A DNA stretch of 64,000 nucleotides from Elusimicrobiota bacterium (GTDB taxonomy: Bacteria > Elusimicrobiota > Elusimicrobia > FEN-1173): positions 1,922,001 through 1,986,000 of the forward strand of contig JADJJR010000001.1 of NCBI GenBank assembly GCA_016706425.1, given 5' to 3'. Under the pieces are notes generated by a model, which had not been told where the DNA came from, made no database searches, and worked only from the letters and a program-made list of their open reading frames with translations. Each line of letters begins with the position of its first letter. The stretch's first letter is position 1. A program made the translations under genes and the position numbers. This document shows, piece after piece, positions 37,601 to 46,162 of this stretch.

Positions 37601-39544
37601 GCCGCGAGCGCGGGACCCCCGCGCCCCCTTCACCCAGACCCGAAGCCGATCCCCCCATTCCGAAGCGACCGGAGTTTCGCGAATTTCCGCCAAGCCGCCC
37701 CCCGCGTCCAATCGGCCCGTCACCCGCACCGTCCCGCCTGTGTCCGTGTTCCGCACCGTCATGACGGCCCCCTCGGGCCCGTCCTCGGACCACACCGCGA
37801 GGGGCGGCGAATCCGGCCCCGCGAGGGCGACCGCGTCCGCCTCTTCCTCGGTGTGATCCGTCGCGGCGTCGCGCAACTCCCGCACCAGAGGGACCCCCAC
37901 GCGCAACCGTTCCTGTTCCGCCGCGGGAAAGGGCGCGGGGGCCAAAAAGAGGCGGTTCCCTTGGAAAAGACGTTCCAAGGGAGACTTTTCACGCACAAAG
38001 ACCGACAGGGCCGCCGTACCCGCGGGCCCGTCCACCGCCTCCACCCGAGGAACGAAATCAATCACCGAGATCCCGGCGCGCCCCAAGGCGGCGCCCACAC
38101 CGGCCGCGTGGTAACCGCCGGTGACCAGGGCCACCCGCGTTGCGGAGCCCGCGCGAACAGCCGTCTCCACGGAGCGCGCCATGGCGCCGTCCCGCTCGTC
38201 GGCCCGTTGATAGAACGCCGTGAACGTCGCCCAATCGACGCCTTCCGGAGCCTGTCCCGCGTCCTCCGATCGAAGCGCGCGCCATTCGGGCGGAGTCAGG
38301 GCGAAGGCGGCGAGTTTTTCGTAAAGCGTGATCCGGCGGGCGCGCCGTGCCCAGGCGGCTTCGAGGGGGCCCCGCGCCGCCCGCCCGTAGGCCGCGTCCT
38401 CCAATCGGGGCAGTTCAGCGTAAAGGGCCTCCCCGTCGATGGCCTGGGCGCGGCGAACGTACCGGAAGTAACCGGACAAAGCGGCCCCGGGGGCGGGGTC
38501 GATCCCCTTTCGTCGGCACACACCGGAGACGAAATCGTAAAAATCCCCGTGCGAAAGGGCGCCGGCCCGGTGGTCCGCCGCGCGGGCGATCAGACCGTCG
38601 TTTTCGGCCGGGGTCAGAACCGGCACCAACCGTTCGAACAGGCGGCGCCGTTCGTCGGCCACCGCCGCAAAATCCAAGGTCTGTTCCAGGGCCAACACGT
38701 TGAGCAACGCGGCCGCCGTCGGAGCCCGGGCCGATTCACCGGCCGCTTCCATCACCGCGCGCAAATAATCGCCCAACCCCGCGCGACCGGTGTGGTACCG
38801 AACCACCGCCGCGTCCAAGCGCCGCAACCCCGTTGAAACCGGGGCCGCGGCCAGCTTCGCCCGCTCCGCCACCAGGACCGCCGAAGCCGCGGGCACGGCG
38901 GGCGCGGACCGCCGATAGGCTTCGACGTTCGCCGCGTGCAGACGGGGGTCGTCCACCCCCCACAGGGGGGGCGCGGCCGTTGACAAAGTCAGGACGGCGT
39001 GGATCGGGCCTGAAATCCTCCCCTCGGCCAACAACCGATCGGCGACGGTGGCCACGGCGGCGCGGTCGGGGAAACGCCGGAAGCGTTCCAAATCGATGGG
39101 CCCGAAAGCCCCTTCGAGGGCCAGGGCGTCCAAGGGCGCGCGGGCCATCAACCGTTCGAGGGCTCGACCGATGTTGCGCTGGGCGCTCTCGTTGGCGTGC
39201 ACGTCGTGGACGTGCACGACCACGGGCGCGCGGTCGGACAGCCACCTAATTTTTCGAACGGTCCCGAAGGGCGCCAACGCGTCCACGATCGCGCGCGCCC
39301 CGCGGGGGGCGGAAACCGAGGCGGAGGGACCGCTCCCGGGGACCCCCCGTGAAACCGGGAGCGCCGACCAAAACCCCTCGGTGTGCGGGGCCGCCGTTTC
39401 GGCCCGACGGCGTTCGGACCACAGGCCGCCGCCCGACCATCCGCCGGAACCGGGCCACGCCAGGAGGAGGGACAAACCCACCGCTCCCCAACGACGGAGC
39501 CGGATCACGTCGAAAAAACGCCGAACGATGGGAGCAAGGGCCAT
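34658..39544 (-). CDS. Giant exported protein (1,628 aa) with EreA/ChaN-like N-terminal region
   Basis: Start ATG 39544 is chosen because it begins a signal-like stretch (MALAPIVRRFFDVIRLRRWGAVGLSLLLAWPGS); an in-frame ATG at 39616 would overlap the divergent permease leader. Residues ~95-520 have an order reminiscent of erythromycin-esterase/ChaN/TraB-like folds: VVVHVHDVHANESAQRNIGRALERLM, DALALEGAFGPIDLERFRRFP, GVDDPRLHAANVEAYRR, and VALVTGGYHAAGVGAALGRAGISVIDFVPRV. The middle ~900 residues are charged, helical and unassigned. A hydrophobic hairpin lies near residue 1,400 (WGFIGPAAILGAGLWGVPGTAEAAGLALPAV...VTLVVGTAVFVHGAW), then a soluble C-terminal domain. Similar giant proteins occur in Omnitrophota and Elusimicrobiota. 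Function unknown; the N-terminal assignment is tentative. Confidence 0.6.
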   Translation of the reverse strand: MALAPIVRRFFDVIRLRRWGAVGLSLLLAWPGSGGWSGGGLWSERRRAETAAPHTEGFWSALPVSRGVPGSGPSASVSAPRGARAIVDALAPFGTVRKIRWLSDRAPVVVHVHDVHANESAQRNIGRALERLMARAPLDALALEGAFGPIDLERFRRFPDRAAVATVADRLLAEGRISGPIHAVLTLSTAAPPLWGVDDPRLHAANVEAYRRSAPAVPAASAVLVAERAKLAAAPVSTGLRRLDAAVVRYHTGRAGLGDYLRAVMEAAGESARAPTAAALLNVLALEQTLDFAAVADERRRLFERLVPVLTPAENDGLIARAADHRAGALSHGDFYDFVSGVCRRKGIDPAPGAALSGYFRYVRRAQAIDGEALYAELPRLEDAAYGRAARGPLEAAWARRARRITLYEKLAAFALTPPEWRALRSEDAGQAPEGVDWATFTAFYQRADERDGAMARSVETAVRAGSATRVALVTGGYHAAGVGAALGRAGISVIDFVPRVEAVDGPAGTAALSVFVREKSPLERLFQGNRLFLAPAPFPAAEQERLRVGVPLVRELRDAATDHTEEEADAVALAGPDSPPLAVWSEDGPEGAVMTVRNTDTGGTVRVTGRLDAGGGLAEIRETPVASEWGDRLRVWVKGARGSRARGGTADFILWGEPRRLRRAQDRLAQGRGALLSRAERRGLAREWTEDLFEHSGLADLLLPGAGTPGDGEKSPSLLRAVRAAAALFQEETPRGRDGRPIEFWAVDSDGLDPWDRGAIHREDTAEKRVVRFRGGDIAAVQRFLLTEEILPIYGLDGDSRAGDRRIAAALAEEVLTAGVHFSFDDFWNIRAEEGERYRSLSPAQHDRTLRAAARFRSRFKSVFPGSEDIAEEYWAVRTERLRDAGPRRRSTMAGLLGWYGRARVLAGRGRIRARLVATEELRDRFYRLLLEAGVATHLAPHRLAFGIQQGLARLESADRLRREARAAGAAEAGPSPTVIDGISRALIDVSVPFVLDAKLPNGRDAFPLWLDKVHQQIVSGPSIASAREGVEPLARVLPSDGAAFVRLTPELVESARLCLAGALSFDDLRAAWSALFLSAGVPADSGEEGLRTLWLVQNLGTPLSEAFEGGANDLVEILPEQTPARRLGRVGWDLLRAPDAPWTEADARALFWNPNVPDDDVALGDGVERLLEWIAGDAENSDPEAAVRDFVLGWSMSDSEARAALPILEARSRETLGAVAPTPAHRTAGEAVMEDIQKGAVSPVQRAARWIQFLGALLAPGRLDPPNSEDDSPAMALRVFENTLRQSVFSLDAFLANARAVREIHRWERGERGLSSSRRRPEEVRFPWTGQRGGLRGWGFIGPAAILGAGLWGVPGTAEAAGLALPAVTDALWPAVTLVVGTAVFVHGAWRARRTHRAAPLRAAEALGAAVATRASEPLERLLDELEATPLSLDVDGSAFLQVVLDRGWDRRPDFLKPLRDGLRGQGVGLDFVSLRTALAVLFQGDYPTPNDAPVLRVWLADEEMAGRVPRNPGADAVVIALNPAADAVLRAAGHKPLDGAGLVQGGVLSLAAVERFTLARGVDPGRFAGCRLLVPMSFPLRADGARTDLFRQAIVVLMDALRSVPLKPMDLDAIDRVARAIARSA

Positions 39545-39618
39545 AAATACGATGGATGCGTCATGTTGGCCAATCCGCCACCTCCCGAAGAAACATTGAA
39601 CAATGCTATCCTTCATTC

Positions 39619-40944
39619 ATGCCGGAACCACTTCAACGTCGCCTTTCTTTGACCGACGCTTCGGCCCTGGTCGTGGGTTGCATCATCGGCGCGGGCATTT
39701 TCCGCCTCTCCGATTCGGTGGCCCGCCAATCGTCTTCCGTCGGCCTTTTCCTGGCGGCGTGGGTCATCGGCGGCCTGTTATCGCTTTGCGGGGCTCTGGT
39801 GTGGGCGGAACTGGCGACGCGCTTTCCCCGAAACGGCGGCGAATACGTTTTTCTATCCCACACTTTCGGACGGTCCTGGGGTTTCGTTTACGGGTTCACC
39901 CGTCTGTTCGTCAACCGCACGGGAACCCTGGCGATCCTCGCCTACGTCTTCGCCGAGCATTTGGCCCGGGCCGCGGGCGCGTCGGCGGGCGTCGTCCGGC
40001 CGGCGGCCACGGCGGCCGTGATCCTCTTAACCGTGATCAACGCCGCCGGGCTTCGGTTCGGCAAGAACATTCAAAACGTTTTCACCGCGCTCAAGGTGTC
40101 GGCCCTCCTGGGCATCATCGTTGTCGGGGCCCTGGCCGGCAAGGGCGAGGTGTCGCACTTCACCCCCCTGTGGGTGCCGTCGGGAAATTGGTTGTCGCAA
40201 TTGGGGTTGGCCTTGATTCCCGTGTTGTGGACGTACGGTGGGTGGTACGAAGCGGCCTACGTCGCCGGCGAAGTGAAGAACCCCGAACGCAACTTGCCGC
40301 GAGCGATTGTGGGCGGTCTGCTGGTCACCACCGCGCTGTATTTGGCCGTCAACCTGGTTTACGTTTACTACCTGCCCTTGCCGACCCTGCGCGAAACCGA
40401 TCTCGTCGCGGCCGGCGCCATGGACCGCGTTTTTTCCGGCGCGGGCGGTCGGCTGGTGGCGGCCGCCGTGATGGTCTCCACCTTCGGCGCCCTCAACGGC
40501 TACATCCTATCGGGGGGACGCATCCTGGCCGCCATGGGCGAAGACCACGCGCTGTTCCGGCGGTTCGGGCGCCGGCACCCCGCCACCGACACGCCGATTT
40601 TGGCCCTGCTGGCGAACGCGGTCCTCACGCTGGTCTTGATTTGGACGGGCACCCTGGACAGCATCGTGACCTTCACCGAGATTGTGATTTACCTGTTTTT
40701 CGCGATGACGGGGGTCGCGGCGTTGGTGTTGCGGCGGCGACACGGGACGCCGCCGGGGGTCTACCGGGTTTGGGGGTTTCCGTACACGCCGGCGGTGTTC
40801 ATCGCGCTCAATTTGGCGATCGTCTTGAACGGCGTTTTAGAGCAACCCCGCGAGGCCCTGTTCGGCATCGCCGTCGCCGCCGTCGGCATTCCCCTCTACT
40901 GGATCTCCTGGTCCCTCGACCAGAAAAAAGTTAATCCCACCTAG
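39619..40944 (+). CDS. APC-superfamily amino-acid permease
   Basis: 441 residues, twelve predicted TM helices. TM1 LTDASALVVGCIIGAGIFRLSDSVA carries the G-x-G-I-F substrate motif. ELATRFPRNGGEYVFLSHTFG (TM2-3 loop), ALIPVLWTYGGWYEAAYVAGEVKNPERNLPRAI (TM6 and the E-x-K-N-P-x-R-x-x-P-R-A-I signature) and MGEDHALFRRFGRRHP are characteristic of LAT/SteT-type exchangers. Imports or exchanges amino acids across the inner membrane. Divergent from the giant gene. -10-like TATCCT at 39607-39612 ends six bases before the ATG. Confidence 0.9.
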   Translation: MPEPLQRRLSLTDASALVVGCIIGAGIFRLSDSVARQSSSVGLFLAAWVIGGLLSLCGALVWAELATRFPRNGGEYVFLSHTFGRSWGFVYGFTRLFVNRTGTLAILAYVFAEHLARAAGASAGVVRPAATAAVILLTVINAAGLRFGKNIQNVFTALKVSALLGIIVVGALAGKGEVSHFTPLWVPSGNWLSQLGLALIPVLWTYGGWYEAAYVAGEVKNPERNLPRAIVGGLLVTTALYLAVNLVYVYYLPLPTLRETDLVAAGAMDRVFSGAGGRLVAAAVMVSTFGALNGYILSGGRILAAMGEDHALFRRFGRRHPATDTPILALLANAVLTLVLIWTGTLDSIVTFTEIVIYLFFAMTGVAALVLRRRHGTPPGVYRVWGFPYTPAVFIALNLAIVLNGVLEQPREALFGIAVAAVGIPLYWISWSLDQKKVNPT

Positions 40945-40963
40945 ACACCAGCGGCCGGCGCGT

Positions 40964-42820
40964 TTACGGCGCCGACGCGTCCCGGCGCCGCATCTCCTCG
41001 ACAAACCTCTTGAGGCCACGCACCGTGACGTCCGCGCAATCGCATTGGAATTTTTCCGTTTTGAGCAGGGCCTCCTCCTCCGGCAGGATCAGGTAGGCCG
41101 ACTCCGTCAACACCGACGGCATTTGGGGCGTGCGCGGCAAAGCCAAATTGCCGTAATGCAACCCGTCGTCGCGCAGGCGCGGGGAGGCCCCTTCGCGGCC
41201 GAATTGTTCCCGGTACGCGTTGTAGATGGCGTTGGCCAACCCGAACCCGTGGGGCTGGTAGTAGTACACGCCGAACCCGTTCCGCTCAAAGGGGTTGGAC
41301 CCCTCCGGCAAGGCGTTGTTGTGCACGCTGATTAAAATATCGCCGCCCGCCGCCCAGGCCGCCTTGGGGCGGTCGTAGAGGGCCACGTGCTCGGAGCCGT
41401 TCCGCAGCATCGTGACCTCCGCCCGCTCCTGCAGCAATTTTTTCTCCAGGCATTTGGCGATGGCGAGGTTGGCGTCTTTTTCCAGATACTCCGTGGGCCC
41501 GATGGCCCCCCGGTCCGCGGAATGCCCCGGGTCGACGATGACCCGCAGTCCGGCCAGGGACGCCGGCGCCTTGGGGTTGGCCAGGGGGCGGCGCAATTCC
41601 AGAACGAACGTTCCGTTTTCGTAACGCGCGTCGTAACCCCACCAGCGGCCCGGGTGCGTGTGAAGCCGCAGGCGGTAGGTCGTTGAATCGTCCTGGAACC
41701 ATTCCGCGCGCTTCACGGCGGCCTGGGGCGCGTTGTTGTAGTGCATCCAGTCGGTGTTCGATGTCGCCCCGAAAAACAAAATTTCGATCAGGTCCTCTTC
41801 GGCCACGCGGACCTCGTAGGGGACCCGTTGGCCCAACGCCATGCGAACCCGCGTGTGGCGGCCGACCCCGTCGATGGACACGGCCCCCACGGTGGTCAAG
41901 GGCGGCGGCGTCCCCGCCGGCAGGCGGCGGACTTCGTCCTCCCCGATCCAGGCCTCCCGGGAAGCGGACAGCCGAACCCGCAACTCGTCGCCGCGTTTCC
42001 CCGTCACCCAAAGGCGCGTGGTGGGCGGCGGGAACATGGCGTACCCGGCCTTTTCGTTTTTCTGAGGACCGGGGCCCGTGCGCAAAATGGCCAAATCGGT
42101 GGACACCTCCACCACCCAGGGCGTCGATTCGTCCAACAAACTGATCTTGCCCGGGGCGGTCGCCGTTTCTCGACGGTTTTTCTTTTTGTCGAAGAAAGCG
42201 ATTTTGATTTTCGCTTCCTTCAACGGTTTTTCATGGGAAAGGGTGTGGAGCCCGCGGTAGAGCCCGGCGCCGCGCTCCGTGAGCGGGTATTTCTTTGTCC
42301 CGTCCCCCACCTGAAAATAGACCTCCCGCCCGGTGGGGGCCAGGGCCTGGACGCTCACCATTTCCCCGCCGCGCAAGGTCACGTCCACCGCCGGCTGCAA
42401 CGGGGTGACGCCGGTCACCGCGCCGCCGCCCCCCCCGGCCACCGTCACGCGCCGCGTCGCGACGGCCGTTCCCATCGGCAAGCGCAATTCCGCCTGGAGG
42501 GTGTTGGCCCCCGGGCTGTAGGGCACCATGGTCAGCCAGCCCCCGCCGGGGTGGATCGGAACGGAACGGCCGTTCACCGTCAGCTGGCCCCGGGGGTCGG
42601 CGAAACCGTAAACGAAAGACGAACGCACCGCCGGAAGCGCGGCCCCTTCGGGCGGATGGACGATTTTCAAGGAGGGCCGCTCGGGCAAGGGCTCCGCCAC
42701 CGCGACCGTCATCGATGAGACCGGCAAAACGACCTCGTCCGTTTCTTCCGGCCAGGCTGGGCCTTCCGCGCGAACCCCCGCCGCCGCCGCGACCAACACA
42801 ACCAACAGCCAACGTTTCAT
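40964..42820 (-). CDS. N-acetylmuramoyl-L-alanine amidase (Amidase_3) with N-terminal beta domains
   Basis: 618 residues from ATG 42820, overlapping the DUF819 stop (ATGA). Signal peptide MKRWLLVVLVAAAAGVRA. The first ~390 residues contain Ig/SH3-like beta modules (SLKIVHPPEGAALPAVRSSFVYGFADPRGQLTVNGR; AILRTGPGPQKNEKAGYAMFPPPTTRLWVTGKRGDELRVRL). The C-terminal zinc amidase has all ligands: IVDPGHSADRGAIGPTEYLEKDAN, ISVHNNALP, and catalytic Glu in VLTESAYLILPEEE. It cleaves MurNAc-L-Ala bonds in the periplasm, feeding peptides to the three recycling genes upstream in the operon. Confidence 0.88.
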   Translation of the reverse strand: MKRWLLVVLVAAAAGVRAEGPAWPEETDEVVLPVSSMTVAVAEPLPERPSLKIVHPPEGAALPAVRSSFVYGFADPRGQLTVNGRSVPIHPGGGWLTMVPYSPGANTLQAELRLPMGTAVATRRVTVAGGGGGAVTGVTPLQPAVDVTLRGGEMVSVQALAPTGREVYFQVGDGTKKYPLTERGAGLYRGLHTLSHEKPLKEAKIKIAFFDKKKNRRETATAPGKISLLDESTPWVVEVSTDLAILRTGPGPQKNEKAGYAMFPPPTTRLWVTGKRGDELRVRLSASREAWIGEDEVRRLPAGTPPPLTTVGAVSIDGVGRHTRVRMALGQRVPYEVRVAEEDLIEILFFGATSNTDWMHYNNAPQAAVKRAEWFQDDSTTYRLRLHTHPGRWWGYDARYENGTFVLELRRPLANPKAPASLAGLRVIVDPGHSADRGAIGPTEYLEKDANLAIAKCLEKKLLQERAEVTMLRNGSEHVALYDRPKAAWAAGGDILISVHNNALPEGSNPFERNGFGVYYYQPHGFGLANAIYNAYREQFGREGASPRLRDDGLHYGNLALPRTPQMPSVLTESAYLILPEEEALLKTEKFQCDCADVTVRGLKRFVEEMRRRDASAP

Positions 42821-44007
42821 GATCGTCCTCCGAAAAAGAGACAAAGTTGCGCCGTCACCAAACCCAAATAGGTTCCCACGACGTTGCCCGCCACCGCGAG
42901 CAACAACCCCACGGCCGCCAGAGTGGGCCGGTACACGGCCGCCACCATGGGCGCCGACACCACACCGCCCACACAGGCTTGACTGGCGGTGGCCACGAGG
43001 GCCAGGGGCCACCGAAAGAGCCGGGCCCCCGCCATCAAAAAAACCGCGTGGACGGCCAAGGCGCCCGCGCCCATCGCCAAATAGGCCGGGGCGCGGCCCA
43101 GCGCCCCTAAGGATGCCTGGGCGCCCAGGGTCGTCAAGAGGAAATAAAGGAGCGCGTTTCCGAGGAACTCGGTCCGCTCGGGGCGCGCCCGAAACCGTCC
43201 CGAAAAAGCCAACCCCAAACCCACGGTGGTGACCGTCAACACCGTCCAGGTGGTGGTCTTGAAACCCGCCGCGACGGAAGGTGCCACCGCCGCCAAGCCC
43301 TCGGTCAGCGAGGGGCCCAGGCGGCGCCCCACCCAAATACCCAGAACCCCGACGGCCCCCGCCGCCAGGGGCACGCCCGCCCAGGGTCCGTCGGCGCGAC
43401 GATCGGCGGGCGCGCTTTCCAAAGCGCCCACCCCCGCGTCGCGGGCCGCCACCCAACCGTCAAATCGGGCCTGGCGGCCGGCGGCCCAGATTAAAAACGC
43501 CATCCAGGCGTAGGCGAAAAACGCGTCCACAACGATGATCGGCGCGAAGGCCGACTCCGGGGCCGATAGGCCCTCTTTGACGGCGATCATGTTGGCGCTC
43601 CCCCCCGTCCAACTGGCCGCCAAGGCCCCCGCGGCGGCCCAGGCTCCGTCGGGCAGCCAACGGGATAAAAGCCCGTGGGCGAGCCACATTCCCGCCATCA
43701 CCCCCGCGAACCCCAACCCCAGGGCGCCGACGGCGGGCCGCCCCAATTTCCGCAGGGCCGCGAGATCGGCGTTCAAAATCAAGAGCGCCAGGCACGGCGG
43801 CAGGACGACGGCCCCCGCCGTGTCGTACAGGGCGTGCCGGGCGGGCAGGAGACCGAAGGCGGTGAGAAGGGCGGGCAAAAAATAGGCGTAAAACGGCAAC
43901 GGCACCCATCGAAAAAAAATCCCGAACCGGGGCGATCCCCGGGCGCGCAAAAGGAGGGCCACCGTCCCCGCCAACACGCCCGCAAGGACCACCGGGTTTT
44001 TTAACAC
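42817..44007 (-). CDS. DUF819-family membrane protein (putative permease)
   Basis: 396 residues, about eleven TM helices. Two similar halves with glycine-rich stretches (AASWTGGSANMIAVKEGL, ATASQACVGGVVSAPMVAAVY), a DUF819 (YjcL-like) hallmark. DUF819 genes are found with murein-peptide recycling genes elsewhere, and here it lies between the amidase and dipeptide epimerase genes with overlaps at both ends. Import of murein peptides or of the L-Ala-L-Glu product is a reasonable inference, not a demonstrated function. Confidence 0.8.
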   Translation of the reverse strand: MLKNPVVLAGVLAGTVALLLRARGSPRFGIFFRWVPLPFYAYFLPALLTAFGLLPARHALYDTAGAVVLPPCLALLILNADLAALRKLGRPAVGALGLGFAGVMAGMWLAHGLLSRWLPDGAWAAAGALAASWTGGSANMIAVKEGLSAPESAFAPIIVVDAFFAYAWMAFLIWAAGRQARFDGWVAARDAGVGALESAPADRRADGPWAGVPLAAGAVGVLGIWVGRRLGPSLTEGLAAVAPSVAAGFKTTTWTVLTVTTVGLGLAFSGRFRARPERTEFLGNALLYFLLTTLGAQASLGALGRAPAYLAMGAGALAVHAVFLMAGARLFRWPLALVATASQACVGGVVSAPMVAAVYRPTLAAVGLLLAVAGNVVGTYLGLVTAQLCLFFGGRS

Positions 44008-45104
44008 GTCAGCCCCAGCCCCGCCCCGGCGCGGCGCGGCAGGACGACCCAGGGGCCCCGACGACGGTAGCCGCCCCGGGCCGGCGTCGGGCGAAGAATC
44101 AAATCCGAATCCAAATCCAAATAATCAAAGGCCCCGGTCCCCAGGGCGAAATGGACCGCGGCCGACAAACCGACGCGGGATTCGGCCATGCACCCGATCA
44201 TAAAAGCTTTTTCTTTGGGGACGGCGCGGGGCGCGAAAGCCTCCAAAATGGCGAGGGAGCGCAACAGTCCGCTCTTGGCCAATTTGATGTTGGGGCCCCG
44301 CGCGACGCCCGCCCGAACCGCCCGCCGCGCGTCGGCGGGATTTTGCAGGGTCTCGTCCAGGACAAACGGCCCCAACCCCCGTCGCCGCCCGGCCGAAAGG
44401 GCCCGCCAATCCCGCTTGCCGAAGGGCTCTTCAATGGCCTCGAGCCGAATGCCGTCCCGGCGAAGTCCGTGCAGAAGTTCCTCAAGCCCCTCGGGCGTGA
44501 AGCTCTGGTTGGGGTCCGCCAACAGCCGCGCGCGGGGCGCTCCGCGGCGGGCGGCGCGCAACCGCTCGCGGTTCGCGCCCGATAGTTCCCGCCCGTTCAG
44601 CTTGAGTTTCAAAATTCGCCAGCCCGCCCGCGCGGCGCGCCGCGCCGCGGCCCCGACCCGCGCGGGAGACACCGCGGAAACCGTCATCACCGTTTCCGCC
44701 TCGCGGCGACGCCCGCCCCACAGGTCGGCGCAGGTTTGTCCCTCGGCCCGGGCCAGGGCGTCCCAGACCGCCGCCTCAAAGGCGCCGACGGCCGTCGGCC
44801 AACGCGCCTCGAACCGCCAGGCCTCCGCCACCCAAGCCGAAACGTCCCGAACGTCCCGCCCGCGGAACCGGACCGCGAGCCGCCGCAGGGCCGCCGCCAT
44901 CCCCGGTCCCGTTTGATCGGGCATGGCCAAGGACGACGACGCTTCCCCCCATCCGACGGCGCCGCCCGACAAAACGAGACGGATCAGGACATTGTCGGTG
45001 TGGGTTTTTCGGCCCAGGGCGGTGACAAAGGGACGGCGCAGTCCCCACCGGACCGGCGTGACCGCCGCCCCGGAAAGACGGAAGGGGGAGGGCCGCGCGT
45101 TCAG
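44001..45104 (-). CDS. L-Ala-D/L-Glu epimerase (enolase superfamily)
   Basis: Conserved coding begins before the first ATG/GTG/TTG: TPVRWGLRRPFVTALGRKTHTDNVLIRLVLSGGAVGWGEAS is the usual capping domain, and only a CTG at 45104 (overlapping the NlpC stop) can start it. A TTG at 44972 would give a truncated 323-residue protein. From the CTG the product is 367 residues, normal for the family. Catalytic features: K-x-K in RILKLKLNG, metal Asp in LLADPNQSF, Glu in IEEPFGKRDW, Asp in VLDET, and NIKLAKSG. Converts L-Ala-D-Glu from murein to L-Ala-L-Glu in the cytoplasm. Operon with amidase, DUF819 and NlpC/P60. Confidence 0.85.
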   Translation of the reverse strand: MNARPSPFRLSGAAVTPVRWGLRRPFVTALGRKTHTDNVLIRLVLSGGAVGWGEASSSLAMPDQTGPGMAAALRRLAVRFRGRDVRDVSAWVAEAWRFEARWPTAVGAFEAAVWDALARAEGQTCADLWGGRRREAETVMTVSAVSPARVGAAARRAARAGWRILKLKLNGRELSGANRERLRAARRGAPRARLLADPNQSFTPEGLEELLHGLRRDGIRLEAIEEPFGKRDWRALSAGRRRGLGPFVLDETLQNPADARRAVRAGVARGPNIKLAKSGLLRSLAILEAFAPRAVPKEKAFMIGCMAESRVGLSAAVHFALGTGAFDYLDLDSDLILRPTPARGGYRRRGPWVVLPRRAGAGLGLTC

Positions 45105-46162
45105 GGGAGGAGCCGGCCGAAGTAAACGATTTTGTCACCGGTCGGCGCGGCGTGCGTCCAGGCGGACCGCGCCCCTCCCAACTTTTTTTTGAAGGACACG
45201 CGCCGCACGGTGTGGAATTCGTAAACCGCCTCCAACAAATTCTCCCCGCCCTCGTAGAGCATGACGTGGACGATTTTGTCGGGGGCGTCTTTTTTGGCCA
45301 GGAAAACCACATCCCCGGGCTGCAGAGCGTTGGCGTTGGCCACCGGTTTCGCCAGCAGGAACTGTTCGTGGGAATCCCGGGGGATGGCGTACCCGGCCAC
45401 CCGGTAGCTCAGGTTCACGAGTCCCGAACAATCCACTCCCGAGGGGTGTTCGCGGTCGGAGGGGCGGTGGGCGGCGCGTCCGCCCCAAAAATACGGTTGG
45501 CCGAGGTACAGGCGGGCCGTCCGCAAAATCAAGTCCCGAATTTCCTCACCGCCGCGGGGGATCTCGCGGTCCATCAACAGGTCCTTGTTGCGAATATGTC
45601 CGGTGTGGCCGGAGGGCGCCGCCACCCGGGACCAGCGACGGTCCCGGTAAATCACATGGAAGCGGCTGCCCAGAGGCAGTTTACTGCGGGGCGACCGCCA
45701 TTCCTTGGTGGCGTAGACGAAGATGTAAGGACGGCGGGCCGTGGCGTTAAAAGTGGTGTCCGGGGGCGCGCGAAGCAGGTCGTCTTTGCGCACCCAACCG
45801 GGGTAACCCTGCCAATGGTTGTGGTGGGTGAATTCGGCCTGCTCCACGGCTTCCACGCGGTACCACCCGTTTTTTTCCTCGTAAACCCGCACGGTTTCAC
45901 CGTGCAGCAGCTGCGTTTCCTGAAGGGGATCGATGGGGTAAGGCCGCCGGCGAGCGAGGGCCGGGTCCCCCGGTTCTGGCTCCCGCCGAAGATCCGCCAG
46001 GGGGCTGTTGACCACCATTTCCACCGAAGGACCGGGGACCGCGCCCGCTTTGGCCCGTCGGACCGGTCCGCTGGGCGTGAACAAAATCTCGAAATCCTCG
46101 GCGGTGGACCCCATTGCCGCAAGGACCAACGCCCCCGTGATCCAAAGCCGTCGATGTGTCAT
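45101..46162 (-). CDS. SH3b/NlpC-P60 endopeptidase, YkfC-like
   Basis: 353 residues; ATG 46162 overlaps the debranching-enzyme stop. Signal-like N-terminus. Two bacterial SH3 domains (about 45-130 and 145-200: ETVRVYEEKNGWYRVEAVEQ; LGSRFHVIYRDRRWSRVAAPSGHTGHI) are followed by an NlpC/P60 domain: YLGQPYFWGG, HPSGVDCSGLVNLSYRVAG (Cys245), QPGDVVFLAKK, IVHVMLYEG (His299). The architecture matches YkfC, a gamma-D-glutamyl-L-diamino-acid endopeptidase that releases L-Ala-D-Glu, the substrate of the adjacent epimerase. Confidence 0.88.
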   Translation of the reverse strand: MTHRRLWITGALVLAAMGSTAEDFEILFTPSGPVRRAKAGAVPGPSVEMVVNSPLADLRREPEPGDPALARRRPYPIDPLQETQLLHGETVRVYEEKNGWYRVEAVEQAEFTHHNHWQGYPGWVRKDDLLRAPPDTTFNATARRPYIFVYATKEWRSPRSKLPLGSRFHVIYRDRRWSRVAAPSGHTGHIRNKDLLMDREIPRGGEEIRDLILRTARLYLGQPYFWGGRAAHRPSDREHPSGVDCSGLVNLSYRVAGYAIPRDSHEQFLLAKPVANANALQPGDVVFLAKKDAPDKIVHVMLYEGGENLLEAVYEFHTVRRVSFKKKLGGARSAWTHAAPTGDKIVYFGRLLP

